Both the position numbers and the translations under genes were made by a program. Shown here in pieces: positions 33,045 through 45,345 of a DNA stretch of 64,000 bases (position 1 is the stretch's first letter; the number at the start of each line of letters is the position of its first letter). The DNA lies in NCBI GenBank assembly GCA_963576565.1, contig OY755047.1, forward strand, positions 35,617,851 through 35,681,850, written 5' to 3'. The notes below the pieces were generated by a model that had not been told where the DNA came from, made no database searches, and saw only the letters and a program-made list of their open reading frames with translations. The DNA comes from Aspidapion aeneum (taxonomy: Eukaryota > Arthropoda > Insecta > Coleoptera > Brentidae).

Positions 33045-33344
33045 ATGTCCAAATTGCAAGAACCTTCCCGTCCACAATCGTTTTCAAATGAAAACCCGTC
33101 CTCCTACACACAACTTTCATTTTCAAGAAGTGCTGCTGTACCGATGCTACCAGAAGCACCGAATGAAGAATCCTGTAATGTGTTACAGCCTGTACAGACC
33201 AATATACCTTCCTCCATTCACTACAGTAGTAATTCTAAGCAGCAAACTGATCAAGGCATTTCTGTAGTGGGCCAAACACCAACCAATCAAATTCCAATAA
33301 GAAACGACGTTATTCAAGGTGTTGCGGCATCTGATGTATATTGA
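33045..33344 (+). CDS. Possible coding exon, Ser/Pro/Gln-rich (99 aa), unknown
   Basis: Begins at an ATG at 33045 (or after a splice acceptor such as TTGCAAG at 33060) and ends at TGA 33342-33344. The protein is Ser, Pro, Gln and Asn-rich without runs (SKLQEPSRPQSFSNENPSSY...VAASDVY), and it is less AT-biased than the surroundings. An AATAAA lies about 120 bp after the stop, near 33463. This would fit a terminal exon of a host or element gene. No domain is recognised and the overlapping frame at 32950-33267 is low-complexity. Chance cannot be excluded. Confidence 0.3.
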   Translation: MSKLQEPSRPQSFSNENPSSYTQLSFSRSAAVPMLPEAPNEESCNVLQPVQTNIPSSIHYSSNSKQQTDQGISVVGQTPTNQIPIRNDVIQGVAASDVY

Positions 33345-33534
33345 AGCATGCGACAAACAGAAAGTGCACTTTCAATTTCAATATCTACCATCGTTAGCAT
33401 TTTCGTTATTGTTAATTAAATGTTCTTTACATAAAGTTTCTTTTTAATATATCATAATAAAAAAATCCTGTTTTATTATTTTTCAGTGCATAAAAAAAAT
33501 CAAGTAAAAATAAAAGTTAAAAAACGGACGGAAA

Positions 33535-33880
33535 AGGAACTTTTCCGCACTAGTGCTGAAAAATTTCTTTTCCGCACGATTTTTGTTTTGTTAAAAATGA
33601 AGATATTTAGGATTCATTAAATGATTTATGTAACTATTCTATCTTACGTATCATTTTCTAGCATTATTATAAAATCTTTGCGAATTAAAACATGTTTTTT
33701 GATAAAGAAGATGGACAAAAACACTCGTAGGAAAAACATTGTACCTAATTCTTGCGGAAACTATCTTTTCCTTCCTTGACGGCTTGCCCGAACTCCGCTC
33801 CGCGTCGTTTGTGCAAGTGCCGTCGCGTGCGGAAAAGTACCTCTTTCCGCACTTGTTAGGTAAATAACTATTGTACAAAC
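33535..33880. repeat. CCGCAC-rich block with short inverted repeats
   Basis: TTTTCCGCAC or its complement appears near 33541, 33572, 33834 and 33851. GTGCGGAAAAG and CTTTCCGCAC at about 33828-33860 form a small hairpin. Similar words lie at 32990 and 33040. Probably a degraded small palindromic element. Confidence 0.4.
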
Positions 33881-34194
33881 AATTTAAAGCCTAAGCGATA
33901 CAAAAAAATATTTATGTAAAAGATATTTAAAATTTAAAGATAAAAGACCTTAAGTGGGATGAAACTACTGCTTTTGTTGATTTGGAGTTTTCAGTAAAAA
34001 AGCTAAAGAAGTAAAGAAATATATCCCTTTATCAGACAACCAAATAGCTATATAGCGGTACATGTATTAACAGATTTTTTGAAAGAAATGCAAAATATTG
34101 AGTCGCTTCACTTTGGAAGAAGTCTATATACAAGTAATTAAATAAAACTAAGAACGACGTACGGGACAAAAATATTTGTGTGCAGGTTGTTGTT

Positions 34195-35045
34195 TGTCAA
34201 TGTAAATAAATGTAATATTTATTATGTGTATTTGTACATTTTTATATTGAGCAAGCTTAATAATTATAAGGATTTGATTTGGCTCGGTTTGGTTATGTTA
34301 AATAGATAACTTGGGTGTCAAATTGTTGCCTAAAAAACATGCAAATTTGTGAAATAACAACGAAGACAGTTTTTTCCTGTAAATAAATGTGCAGATTTTT
34401 ATATTTATCGTGTATGTTTGTAAATGTTTACATTAGGCAAGCCTAGTGAAGGCTTTCGTTTTGTTACATTAAATATATATTTTAGGGCCAAGATTCTAAA
34501 ATATCTTGTAAATTTGTTAATTAACCAATCAAACAAATGTAAAATATTTGTAAAAAATTTTTGATTTACTATTTGTATTTGTTAATTTTTATATTGACCA
34601 ACTGGTTCGGTTTGATTCTATTAATTTTATATTTTGGATGAAAAATTTTTGTCTAAGTAAGCATGTAAATTTGTGAATTAACAACGAAGGCAGGCAGGTT
34701 TTTCTGTAAATAATTATTGTACATTTTTATATTGACCAACCTTATTTATATGGGTTTGGTTCGGTTTGGTTATACTTGATATGTATTATAAAGCCATGAT
34801 TTTTTCAAACTAACTTGTGAATTTGTAAAAGAACAACGAACCAAGATGTTGTTGCGTAAATAAATGTAGGGATTTTTGGATTTCTTATGTGTATTTGTAA
34901 ACTTTTATTTTGACCAAGGTTAGTTAGGGGCTTAGGTTGATTTGGTTATATTAACTAATAAGTTTTAATGTCAAAATTTTATCATATTAACTTGTAAATT
35001 TGTCAAATAAATAGTAAAAGTTTTTCACGTAAATATATGTGAATA
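34195..35045 (+). repeat. Minisatellite of about 150-180-bp units
   Basis: GTAAATAAATGT or a variant begins units near 34202, 34379, 34537, 34707, 34856 and 35029. Units share TTTTTATATTGACCAA, GGTTTGGTTCGGTTTGGTTATA, CTTGTAAATTTGT and AACAACGAA. Copies are diverged and vary in length. No ORF. Confidence 0.7.
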
Positions 35046-35064
35046 TTTTTGGATTTATTTATTC

Positions 35065-35400
35065 ATTTCACCCTGTAGCTCACCTCCCTTGTTTTTTAAA
35101 AACGTGATTTTTTATAATCTTTACTGCTATTTAGATATCACCCTGCAGCTTACCTACTGGAAGTAAATGAAATTTAGTAAGTGGTATGATTGCTTAACGT
35201 GTTTCTAACTATTTTTTGCTAACAAACGCTCCTGACAACGTTGTTTTTTAAAAACGTGATTTTTACGAAATTTTATTACTAATTTCGATATCACCCTGTA
35301 CCTCACTTCCCGGACCTAACGGTGATACAGTCAGTTAACGGTATGATTGTTTAACGTATTCCTAACTATACTTTGCTAACAAAAGCTCCGGATGTCCAGC
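35065..35400 (-). repeat. Right array, inverted copies of the 32255-32935 unit
   Basis: ATATCACCCTG.A.CT.AC occurs near 35075, 35136 and 35290, with GCTCCTGACAA.GTTGTTTTTTAAAAACGTGATTTTT between. These are reverse complements of the left-array unit, so the two arrays face each other across about 2.1 kb. Confidence 0.65.
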
Positions 35401-35514
35401 GACAAAGTGTAAATTGAAAAAAACCTGCTGCTATACCGCTGGCCACATACTCAAAAAAATACAAAAGAATTATACGACGGTTGTCTTTTAAGTTTTGTGT
35501 ATACGGCTGGCATA

Positions 35515-36045
35515 AAACAGTAAATAACTTTATTGCTTATCGAAGTATTCTACACGAAAATTAATGCACTTTTTCATGTGCTCAAACCAATTGTCAAAGC
35601 TGAAATTCCACTGGTTTCTTGGTACTATCAAAACTCCATTCTTGAAGGCGTTGACTGCTTCCTCTGGCCATAAAATCTTTGACCACGCAGTCCATATTTG
35701 ATTTTGGAGAAAGTATAAAAATTGTTGGGACTGTATGGAGGATGGTCCAACAATTCAACGTTTTGTTGGGTTATAAATCTATTGGTTTTTTGTGCTTTGT
35801 GCGAACTTGCATTGTCTTGGTGGAGGATGATTCTTCGTTTGGGGTTCGTTTTTCGAAGCTTGATGACTTTCGGCAAACAAATGGTGATGTACCAATCGGC
35901 AGTAACAGTCGTAAAAAGCATGTGCACCGCTTCAATGTTTTCCTGGGTGACAGGCGCTTTTGGTGCACTTGGCCTTGGATCGTCCCTACGGCTAATCCGT
36001 TTACTCTTGAAATATTGATACCAACGAGAAACTGACATGGTGCTT
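35515..36045 (-). pseudogene. mariner transposase, internally deleted
   Basis: The minus-strand frame (35628-36038) joins an N-terminal DNA-binding segment (VSRWYQYFKSKR, DDPRPSAPKAPVTQENI) directly to the catalytic C-terminal half (VTADWYITICLPKV, RRIILHQDNASSHKAQ, LLDHPPYSPNN). The second catalytic aspartate is present in HQDNASSH. The third position of the mariner D,D34D triad, expected right after HPPYSPN, is N. About 100 residues with the first aspartate are deleted. The same family is present in longer form at 44440-45345. Clear terminal repeats were not found. Confidence 0.85.
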
Positions 36046-36770
36046 CATTATCGAAAACAGAAATCAGTTTGACATGGCATTCTTGTTGAGTTAATTTCCT
36101 TCGAAACTTGTAAAAAATTATAATCTGAAAATGTTCTCAGTTTAATTCCATTATTCGACTGATTTGTTAACTTAAAAACTTTACTGTAGCTATAAAACTA
36201 CATGTATCGAAGTTTTGAATTTAAGTTAGATTGATAAGATTGAGATTAAGTTTAAGTATCTACATTCGATCAGTGTTGCCCTCTATGTTACTATATGCAA
36301 AATATAAAAGACAGCCCTCGCATAAGTCTTTCGTGGGGCCGCGTTTGTCTTTTAAACGTAACAATGGTTTTACACACTCAACAAGCGGTTTCACAAAGAG
36401 CAAAACGTTTGATTATCCCACGGGCAAGCATGACTTTGGAAAGAACATTTACGCTGATCTCATTGGACCAGCCCAGCAATCAACGTGTTAACTTCTGAAG
36501 TTTCCGTTCGATGACACTTAGTTAGAGGAACAAACGAAATGTCACTAATGAAGTCAGAAAAGGAGTCATGTAAAGTCGTATGGGCTTTGAAATTGAATCA
36601 AAGTGTTCACTAAGATGTTATTTAATAAATATTTCTTAAAAATATGCCGTTTGATGACTAAGTCAATAAAATTAAACTAGACTGTCAAAAGAAGCGTTCA
36701 GTTGTTTAAAAACTATATTAAAATGCTAACGCCACTCCTGCCATTGTCCCTTAATATCTTTTATTCCTGT
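36046..36770. other. Unassigned sequence
   Basis: No gene recognised; overlapping short plus-strand frames at 36231-36498 have no family features. Confidence 0.35.
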
Positions 36771-36774
36771 GCTC

Positions 36775-36975
36775 CTTTAACGGTTTATGTTCAGTTAGAA
36801 TACCCATCAGCCGTCTTTTGGTCGGCCTACGAATTTCCTGGTCTGTCTGCAACCTATTCCTGAATCCCAGGAGTTTGTTATTGCATTGTGGACCAACTTG
36901 TTAGGTCCAGTCTAAACTTATCTTCTGATCACTCTCAGGAAGGGCTTCCAATTCGGTTTCTGGTACGATCCACGC
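36775..36975 (-). pseudogene. Relic of the LINE family at 1275-5171
   Basis: Matches the 1610-1830 part of that LINE with many changes: TTATGTTCAGTTAGAATACC against TTATGTCCGGTTAGAGTACC, then TCCTGGTCTGTCTGCAACC in place of TCTCTGGTCTGTCTGCAACC, then CAGGAGTTT. This is the segment between RNase H and the zinc motif. Old, with no open frame. Confidence 0.65.
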
Positions 36976-39900
36976 GAATTAATCCGCCTATCAACGCCAC
37001 CAACTGAACTAGGGTAAATTTTTGTATGAAGAAAGAATGAATTTTTGTCCTTACTGCTAATTAATTATCTTTAGAAGCATGCTTAAAGTATTTCACTTAC
37101 CGCTCTTTTGAAGCTGTACCAATGTTTGATTTTTTTAAATAATTTTTCTTGTGTACACAGCACAAGATAAACAAAAAGGAAATTAATTAGGTTCTATCAA
37201 AAATTCGAATTGGGCGTGCTTTGACGCGAAAAATAATTTTCTACTCCGTTAAAAATTACGCGTAAATTTATGATGGATATTGTAATAAAGCCAGTAAATG
37301 GAGCTGTTTACCAAATAAAATTTTATTATGAAATAAACTTTTTAAAAAACTTTTATTAAGTATGATTACAAAGTTCAATATTAATTTTCAGCTGCTCCTG
37401 ATATATATCCCTTAAGAATAGTCAGATTCCCGTACCTAGTAAGCACACCAAGCAAGAGAGTTTTTGGTTTTCTGTTTCAAATACAGCGACAATTTGTCTC
37501 TATTTTCTGGTTAACCCTAGGCAACATTGCTTCGATAACTAACAGGAGCGTATTGTCCCTTGCCTAACCTACTTCTTAAATAGCTTTGGACACGGATTTA
37601 TTTTCTTTCTCAAAATTAAAAGCTAGCGCTTGTTATAATAATTTACCATGCATTTGACATTGTGGATCATATTTTGGTGGAAAAACACCTATAAAATTAC
37701 TTAATATTAAGTGAGTAATTGTTAAAGTTTCAACTGGCTAATATAATTTGTTACAGATACAAATAAAACCATAAATTGAACAGTTATAAAAAAAAATTAA
37801 ATTTAAACTCCAAAAACAATCTGCCGATTCACACAGAACACAGTGAGCTCAGGGGTGGGCTGGGTGTGAAAAGACGGAGCTTTAAGTCGTCGCTCCGTGT
37901 TGATTGTGTTTTAAAAGCTCGACCATCCAAACTTTAGCCAACGAAATTTAAGCTTGTCGAAAAATGAGAGGCTGCTTTTATTTCTTTGTAGCAACGTCGC
38001 AACTAACAGAAATAGGATCCAGAACATAAAATATAATTTTTCAGATTAGGTTAGAAAAGATTAGTAAAAGAGATGGAGCACTCATTATATGCCTCTTCGT
38101 TTAGTTCCAAGTCCTTTCAAGTGCGGCGCTGCAATCGCCCAGCTGGGACGACAACAACAGCCACCATTTTTAAAAACTACATTTTGATTGCACCAAAATG
38201 TAAAAAATTAAAGAATTCAAATATTTTGCCAGTAGATTTAGAAAATAATACTACATATGTATTTTTTTGGGTATTTATTATAAATAATAAATTTTAAACT
38301 TTATTAAAAGATAATTAATTAATTATGATTATATAATTCAACACACTCAATAAGTGGTACCATATATTATTAAAATTAATAAATGGCAGTAAAGTTTGAA
38401 TGATTTTCAGAAGTTACAACAGTCTGGGCTTTTGAAAATGTATCATGTCATGTCATCTTTGCAGTAGCTGATAGAAAATTACCTGCGACACCCTGAGACA
38501 ATATAAAATTCTATTATACAAACAATATTGTTTCTACAGAATGTTATAATTCCTGTTTACCAAAAGTGCTGGAAAAGCAAACCAAACCCAGCCCAACAAG
38601 GTCCGTATTTAACAACCCACAATCAGAGGATTAGACATAAGCATAGCTAGGGGGAGCCTGACTCTCTCTGTTGGATGTCAGGCCCCCTTGATGTATTGCA
38701 GGGCTCACCTCCCCCTACTATAAAAAATATAGATACAATATATGTGTATCACAGAAAGTATAGACCTAGGCCACACAAACATGCAAATTTGTTTTATAGA
38801 TTATGTTTATTTTATACTTACTTGAGATTAGTAACAAATTATTACATTTTTGGCTAGCTTAGTACCTATACAACTAAAACTGTTCGTAACATCCGTAAAA
38901 ATGTTGTTTAAAAAACTAAAAAATTTAACTTAAATGGCAGTAATTAAAAAATGTCATTCCAGAAAGTTCAAGAACGCTCAGCTGATTACCAGAGAAAAGG
39001 GTGGGTCGTGGTGGGTTGGCTGAGGAAGAGCGGGGCAAACTACGGCGACGCCGCGCTCGATGGGACTGTGAACTGTTGACCAGCCCTTAGCGATATATGA
39101 AGCATTACCGAATAAGCTTGGATCTAGAAATTATTATACATAGTGCTTTCAGTACCGCTTGGCTATCCATAACATATTGACTCGTTTAAGCAGTTTTACT
39201 CTATATGAAATCCTTGAGAAGTATTTAATCGATAAACCTCTGGCCGCGTACATTGTTTTTTTTATTTTTTTTATATTATAGATGGCAGCAGTTGACTTTT
39301 TTCTCAGCCCCAAGTGAGCCCCTAAGGGTAGGCAGCATAGTTAACATGCTTCCCATTCATTTGATATTACAAAATAAAGTAATGAACAACAAGTGTCATT
39401 GCGTCTTTTTCTTTAGTATATAGAAGGAGAGAGTAAATTGACTTCAAACTTCATCAGATATAAAAGGGTTAGAATCATCCAACAGTCATTTTCTTAGCAG
39501 AATGGAGTCAGATTTTGTGAATTTCGTGAAGTTGAAATATATTTTTAAAAATATGTTTTATTTTGTGGATATTTTTAGACTTTTTTGTGAAAAAAAATGT
39601 GGTTACAGCTTGGGCATTCTTGGAATTCATTTATCCAGAAGAAACATGCAGGTGAGTGGGTTAAAAGCAGGATTAGTTTTAGGCCTCTAGTAATTTCTGT
39701 ACCTAAGTGCGTAATTTCGGTAATCTTTTAATAAAAAGGTGAACATTAATTACCGTTTCAAAGAATTAGGAAGCATTCTGTTCAAACAGAAGGTAAATAT
39801 TTTTGCAAACCATAATTAGGTAGTTTATAGGTATAATTAAGAAAAATGGGTAAATATATAAAATAGGGGAGACTAGGGATAGTTCATACATTTAAAAAAA

Positions 39901-40028
39901 ATATTTTTGAAGAAAAATATAAATGAAATTTTTTTAATATTTGTTTGCATTATAATACATAGCTTAATATGTAATGATTTTGAATGATTTTAGTGTGACA
40001 GTTTGCTAATTAATGTATCAATGATCCC
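36976..40028. other. Unassigned AT-rich sequence
   Basis: No family recognised. GC-richer islands occur at about 38645-38715 (GGGGGAGCCTGACTC and CAGGCCCCC) and 38995-39080. The short frames at 38073-38297 and 39502-39690 are unsupported. Confidence 0.35.
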
Positions 40029-40030
40029 TA

Positions 40031-40256
40031 TATCTGTACCCCAGAGCCAGACTATGTTAAGTCCATGTTTGACTTTTTTTGGTTTGAACAACCTACTGAC
40101 TTAACATTGTTTGCCTAACGATGTCTATGGACTTAATATTGGTTCATATCAAGGTTTATAATTAGCAAATAAAAATATATGAAAAAATAAGTATTAAGGT
40201 TGTTCAAACCAAAGGCAAAAAGGGACTTAACATAGTCTGGCTCTGGGGTACAGATA
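40031..40256. mobile_element. MITE, 226 bp, near-perfect inverted ends, TA target duplication
   Basis: TATCTGTACCCCAGAGCCAG... through ATGTTAAGTCC is mirrored exactly at the right end for about 34 bp. GGTTTGAACAACC and GGTTGTTCAAACC extend the symmetry inward. Flanked by TA (40029-40030, 40257-40258). No ORF. The lack of mismatches in the ends suggests recent activity. Confidence 0.85.
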
Positions 40257-40593
40257 TATATTAGGAATATTTGATACAAGTTGCATAATACATGAATAAA
40301 GAAAAAAATATATATTTATTTGTGTTTCAGTAAATTCTCTAAAATATGAATCTTTAATAATCCCTCAAATAATAAGCAGCCAAATGCAAGTAATTCTCAC
40401 CAAAATAGGTACCAATGATAGTAGTAGTATTTAAATTTTGCCACATTTTAATACAAAACAATTTTCCCTGAACTGCTGGTTTGGTGGTGCCTTAAGGGAG
40501 ATTCATATAAAATATCCATACAATATTTGATAATAAAAAAAAATATCTACAAAGGTGTGTTGTTTTTTATTATTGTAATGTTTATTTTTTTTC

Positions 40594-40830
40594 AGAATTG
40601 AAAAAGCGTCGACAATCCTCAATTCTTAGTTCAGTAAATTTGACTAGAGAGAAACAGCTGACATCAAAAGCCAAAAAGCTTTATCGAAGAGAGTGGTAAC
40701 TGACAGTAAAAAATTAGCCAACCAGAGCAGGACAATCACATCATTTCGAAAACGTCTAGAGATAGCTGACAATTTTTCCAGTCACTATAAACATATAATT
40801 AAAAGGGTAAATAAGCAAACCTTATTTTGT
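40594..40830 (+). pseudogene. Possible exon relic with a basic coiled-coil segment
   Basis: After a TTTTTTTTCAG acceptor-like sequence a frame reads LKKRRQSSILSSVNLTREKQLTSKAKKLYRREW, then continues in a shifted frame as VTDSKKLANQSRTITSFRKRLEIADNF. The basic, heptad-like pattern resembles the segment after the THAP domain in P-element-type proteins. No THAP domain was found. The assignment is weak. Confidence 0.25.
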
Positions 40831-40969
40831 TATGGTTACCGAACTGGCAAGATTTTTATAATACACATATCCCACCCTCAGAACAAAAGTGACACATCTC
40901 AACATTTTAATTTTAGGATTTTGACTTTTTGCAGTTTGTCACTCACTATCGATACATTGTCATAGAAAG

Positions 40970-42715
40970 TCACAATTCAAATTACAAATAATAAAAAAAT
41001 ATATTTAAAGTTTTAAGTTACCACAGCTTCTTATGGTAACCGCAAAAGTTTTTTGTAATTTTCCAACAATTTAATTTTTTGAACTTTTTGAGGGTGCGAT
41101 ATATGTGTAAAAATATTTAACTATTAACATAACAAATACTCTTACTTAATTAATAAGTGTCATTGAGATTCATGTATATATTGTAAATTGTATTAATAAA
41201 TTTTTTTACCAAGTTTCAATCCTTTTTGTATTCCTTTTATTTAAAAAATTAAGTAAGTTTAGATAAAAGGATTAATTAGTCACTTATTTCCTTTATGAGA
41301 CATTGACAACTTTTACAGTTCAGTTGCAGTGGTTGCTTTTGGAAACAATGATGAAAACCATAATTTATTTTCAATAAATAGTCTGACCCTATGAAATTCG
41401 TCAAAGTTGTCAAAAACACCATAAAGGAAAATCAGACTATAAAAAGGACCAAGAAACAGGCAAAATTAAAGTTCTTTGATTTTTTAAATCTTTAATTTTG
41501 TCTTTAAGTACTCTGTAAGAAAGTCGCAACTGTAATTAGCATATATTATCCAAATTGGTTATGCTAATTTACAACTGCAACCTTCTTGCTTAGTATGGAA
41601 ATCTTGGTCCTTTTTGTAAAAACCTAAGTATTGATTCCAAAAAGCAAATCAATATTTTGTTAAGAGCGCCATCTATGTCAAACCTAAGAACTAATAAAAA
41701 TGTTTGGCCGCACAGTTTAAGGTGCCTGTAATACTTCTTAGAGCTTAGCACGGGAGAAAGTCTTCTGGTCTGCAAAGCGGACCGAACCGTGGTCTTCTGT
41801 GTGGCTATCTGAGCAGACCATGAAGGGCGTTTTTCTTCCTTTTCATAATCTTTTCAGTGTGACCCACAGCACTTATAGGGTAGACTATATACTTCTGCTA
41901 AGAAAATTCCTTTCTGAATTCCTAATTAAATTTTTAGGCATTTTTGACATATTTCATGAATAGAAAAATAAAATAGCATAAAATACGGCATCATGGCCCA
42001 CACAAGACTCTCGCCCTTCCCCCCCGAGACAGATTGCTAGCTGCTGTTTATGATTTCCGCTTTTATTTATGAGAGAAAAGACCGACATGTCTTTAGTTCC
42101 TGGCTAATAACCAACATCGTTGGTGTGCCCTTGCCTTATCGGTGTCGTGTAAAAATGGCTCTGTGTGATGATGACCTTCCAGAGCACTTGATTGAAAAAT
42201 TCGCAATTTTTTCGTTTTTAAAACACTTCACTTTTAGTGTTTGTTTTTTCCTTTTATTGGATAACGTGGCTCAAATAAACGGAGTATTTTTTATTTTGTT
42301 TGCTTAATCGATCTTTCGTCTCCCTCGTTGTTCATTTTAGGAATAACGAACTGATAAAACAATTAAACTTTCTAGTACAATGTGAGCAAATTAGGACACT
42401 GCATAAGGGTTTTTGGTAAAAGAAGTTAAAACAAAACTGCCAGGTTTTGCATAAAAGAGTTTAAATCAATCTACTATAAAAACGTAACAATTATCACTTG
42501 CACTAATGGGGAAGTTTTTTTTTCATCTATTTTTGTCCATCGGTGGATTTGTGATGCCAACAGTTGGTAGACAGCTGACATATGTCGTTAATCTGACATT
42601 TTTTCTGATTATATCAGATTAAGCCATCAGTTGAAATAAAAACCCGATGGCATCACGCTCACAAATTACAAGAGAGGATAGAGATATAATCCTAATTTTT
42701 TTCGATTTTTCACCA
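40970..42715. other. Unassigned AT-rich sequence
   Basis: No gene recognised with confidence. A frame at 42050-42307 includes MALCDDDLPEHLIEKF after a fair start context, but it then turns into hydrophobic low-complexity sequence with no splice donor at a sensible place. Confidence 0.35.
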
Positions 42716-42719
42716 TCGT

Positions 42720-42925
42720 TTTATTGGGCAACTTTCAAAAGATAACTTTTTATGATTTCTTTCTTCAGTTTCATCTAATTCGGCAAAATCTTTTTTAAAA
42801 AGTTGACCATTGTCAAGCATTTCGTCTAATAAATTAATTCCCTCTTGTTATTCTTTAATAAACTTAAATTCATTTTGACGAATGACAAAGTTATGTAAGA
42901 CGCAAGCCGCAACAATCTACTTATA
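42720..42925 (-). pseudogene. PIF/Harbinger transposase C-terminal relic
   Basis: On the minus strand: IVAACVLHNFVIRQNEFKFIKE, a stop, then QEGINLLDEMLDNGQLFKKDFAELDETEERNH. The ACVLHNF motif followed by a charged tail is typical of the end of Harbinger DDE transposases. The catalytic core is not present upstream in a recognisable form. Confidence 0.5.
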
Positions 42926-44430
42926 ATATTCTCTATTATACATCGATGTAAAGGTTCCTCGTCTGGATCCTCAGATAATGAACTAACACCCTCCAATAGC
43001 TTTAGCGCAATTTTGGCCGCAGCCTCTTTATTGCAGGCATGCTGTTTTTTAACTCGACTCTCAATGAAAAAAATGTGAGCTTTTGCATTCCATCAAAACC
43101 TTCCACCGACTCCCGGACCCAGTTGCAGTTAATGGCATCATTTGATGGCATCGGAAATCCATCAACAAAATATAGTAATTTAATTGATGGATGGTGGATT
43201 GAACTTGATTGATGGCATCGAAAATCCATCTTAAAAATTTAAGAAACTGATGGTTGCCACCGGTTGCTGTTTGGTCCGATGCTGGACAATCGACCGGCAT
43301 CACTGATACAAAGTGATTCTCCCAGTACACCACTGATACAAAGTGGTCTCCACTAAACATACCCAAGTAAAACTATGGTGGTTACCCTTTATGGCCAATA
43401 AGGCCGACTCTCTACGGCCTATAGGGCCTATTTCTTATAGCCCTTAGGTCCGTTCTCTTCAACCAGTATCCTATATTGCATTATTTAATATATAGGTATA
43501 ATATTCCTCTTAATCTCTCAGCCCAAGGGCACTAAATAAAAAACCTCTGTGACATATATGGTGGAAGCACCATTTGTAACATATATATTTGTGAGCTATA
43601 TGGTGAAAGCGCCATTTGTGGCATGCATATTTGTGACAATAGCAAAAACCGCACCCTCTTGAAAAGTTTTCGTTTTAAGAAATGTGCAATAATTTTTAAC
43701 GGAGTTTTACTTTTAGTTTTTGAGGTATTCCATAAAGATAAAAACTGTATATGATTGCATCATTATTTTGCACAAGTTTAATCCAGGACCAACTGAAGAT
43801 TTAATTTTTTAAAATAAAATTATAATTATAAGAGATACTCTTGGATTTTTTTCTTACCCTAAGGGTGTACCAATGTTAAATATTTTTTTCTTTAATAAAA
43901 AAGTTTTTACTTTATTTCGAGTAGAATTCATACTTTAGAATGTGCTAGAGTGCTTTTTACGAAGATTTACTAATTTTCGTAAAAAGTAAATTATTCATAA
44001 TTTTTCCATATTTTATCCTAAGTAGAATAATCTGTGTTTTTCCAGTTAGTTCAAAATAGAAAAAAATCGAATTAAAAGAGCATTTTTCTACATTTTAAAA
44101 TGTAAAAAACGACATAGACATTAAAAACTTAAAAAATACAACTTTTAAAAACATTTTCATAAATCTTTTAAAAGAAACGAAGTTCGTTCAATGTTTGTAA
44201 AGTGCACTCAAGTCTCTTTTACCGCCATTAAAGTAAATTTTTAATTTGCCATAAGTAAACTCTACACTTTAAGAAAATCTTTGCTTTATACTTGTCTGAA
44301 AACCTAGGTTTTTACGGGATGTTTTAAAGAAATGAAAAGTTTTGGTAGCCTGATTAACTGGCTTTTAATTACTAAACCAAACCCAATATTACTAAACCCA
44401 TATTAAGGGTTGTTTTTAAGTTTTCCATAT
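42926..44430. other. Unassigned sequence with short tandem repeats
   Basis: CACTGATACAAAGTG occurs twice (about 43296 and 43331). A 43-bp unit (CATATATGGTGGAAGCACC...TTTGTGAG) is duplicated at 43553-43637. GATGG/CCATC words (GATGGCATCG, GATGGATTTCC) recur at 43130-43230 and may be ends of the Harbinger relic. No gene recognised. Confidence 0.4.
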
Positions 44431-44439
44431 ACTGCTACA

Positions 44440-45345
44440 GTAAAACAGTAGATAACTAGTATGAATTAATGCACTTTTGCATGCGCTCAAACCAGTTGTT
44501 AAAGCTATAATTCTACTCGTTTTTTGATACTGTCAAAATTGCATTCTTAAAGGCGTCGACTGCTTCCTCTGGTGACTCAAATCTTTGACCATGCAGTCCA
44601 TTCTTGATTTTCGGAAAAGTATAGAAATAATTGGGACTTAGGTCGCGACTGTATGGAGGATGGTCCAACAATTTGATGTTTTGTTGGGTTAAAAATTCAA
44701 TGTTTTTTGTGCTTTATGCGAACATGCATTATCTTGGTGGAGGATGATTCGTCGTTCGGGGTTCGTTTTTTAAAGCTCAGCGATAACTTTCGGCAAACAA
44801 ATGGTGATGTACTAATCGGCAGTAACAGTCCTTTGATCAACCAGAGGAATTGCTACTACATGACCTGCTTTTGAGATAAATGTCGCGACCATCTTTTTGA
44901 ATACCCTTCAAGAATGGATAACTTTCGTTAGCTTTTCTTCATTTTGGAACACTTAAACAGACGACTGACGTTTATTTTCGGGTTCATATGAGTAAATCCA
45001 CGATTCATTACCACTGTCAATGCTGTACATATTTTTCGAGTTTCCTGTTCCTGTCTCAAAGCAGTCTAGTTTTCTGACGCAAATTGACCCTAGCAACTTT
45101 CTATTCTTCGGTTAACAAATTCGGTATCCAGCAGGAAACTAATTTGTATACCCTTAATTTTTCATGTAATTTTTTTTTGAATTGAGTTCCTTGAAATCCC
45201 TAATAAAGCCTCAATCTCGTAATATGTCACGTGTCGATTTTCCATGATGAGCATGCGCACAGCATCGATATTTTCCTGGGTGGTTTTTGGTGCACCTGGC
45301 CTTAAATCGTCGTTAAGGGTAATCCGTCCACGCTTTAATTATTTT
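44440..45345 (-). pseudogene. mariner transposase, near full length, many lesions
   Basis: A minus-strand transposase of the same family as 35515-36045, but retaining the middle. Recognisable pieces in sense order: the helix-turn-helix end (DLRPGAPKTTQENID), VMNRGFTHMNPK, FEKRTPNDESSSTK in an alternative frame of the DNA segment containing HQDNASSH, and the C-terminal HPPYSP region near 44660. Numerous stops and shifts. The left flank AAGGGTTGTTTTTAAGTTTT may be the terminal repeat, compared with CGACGGTTGTCTTTTAAGTT at the other copy. Confidence 0.8.

Noticed and set aside
42050..42307. First exon of a host gene starting MALCDDDLPEHL
   Set aside because: A few plausible codons only; no splice donor and the remainder is low-complexity hydrophobic sequence.
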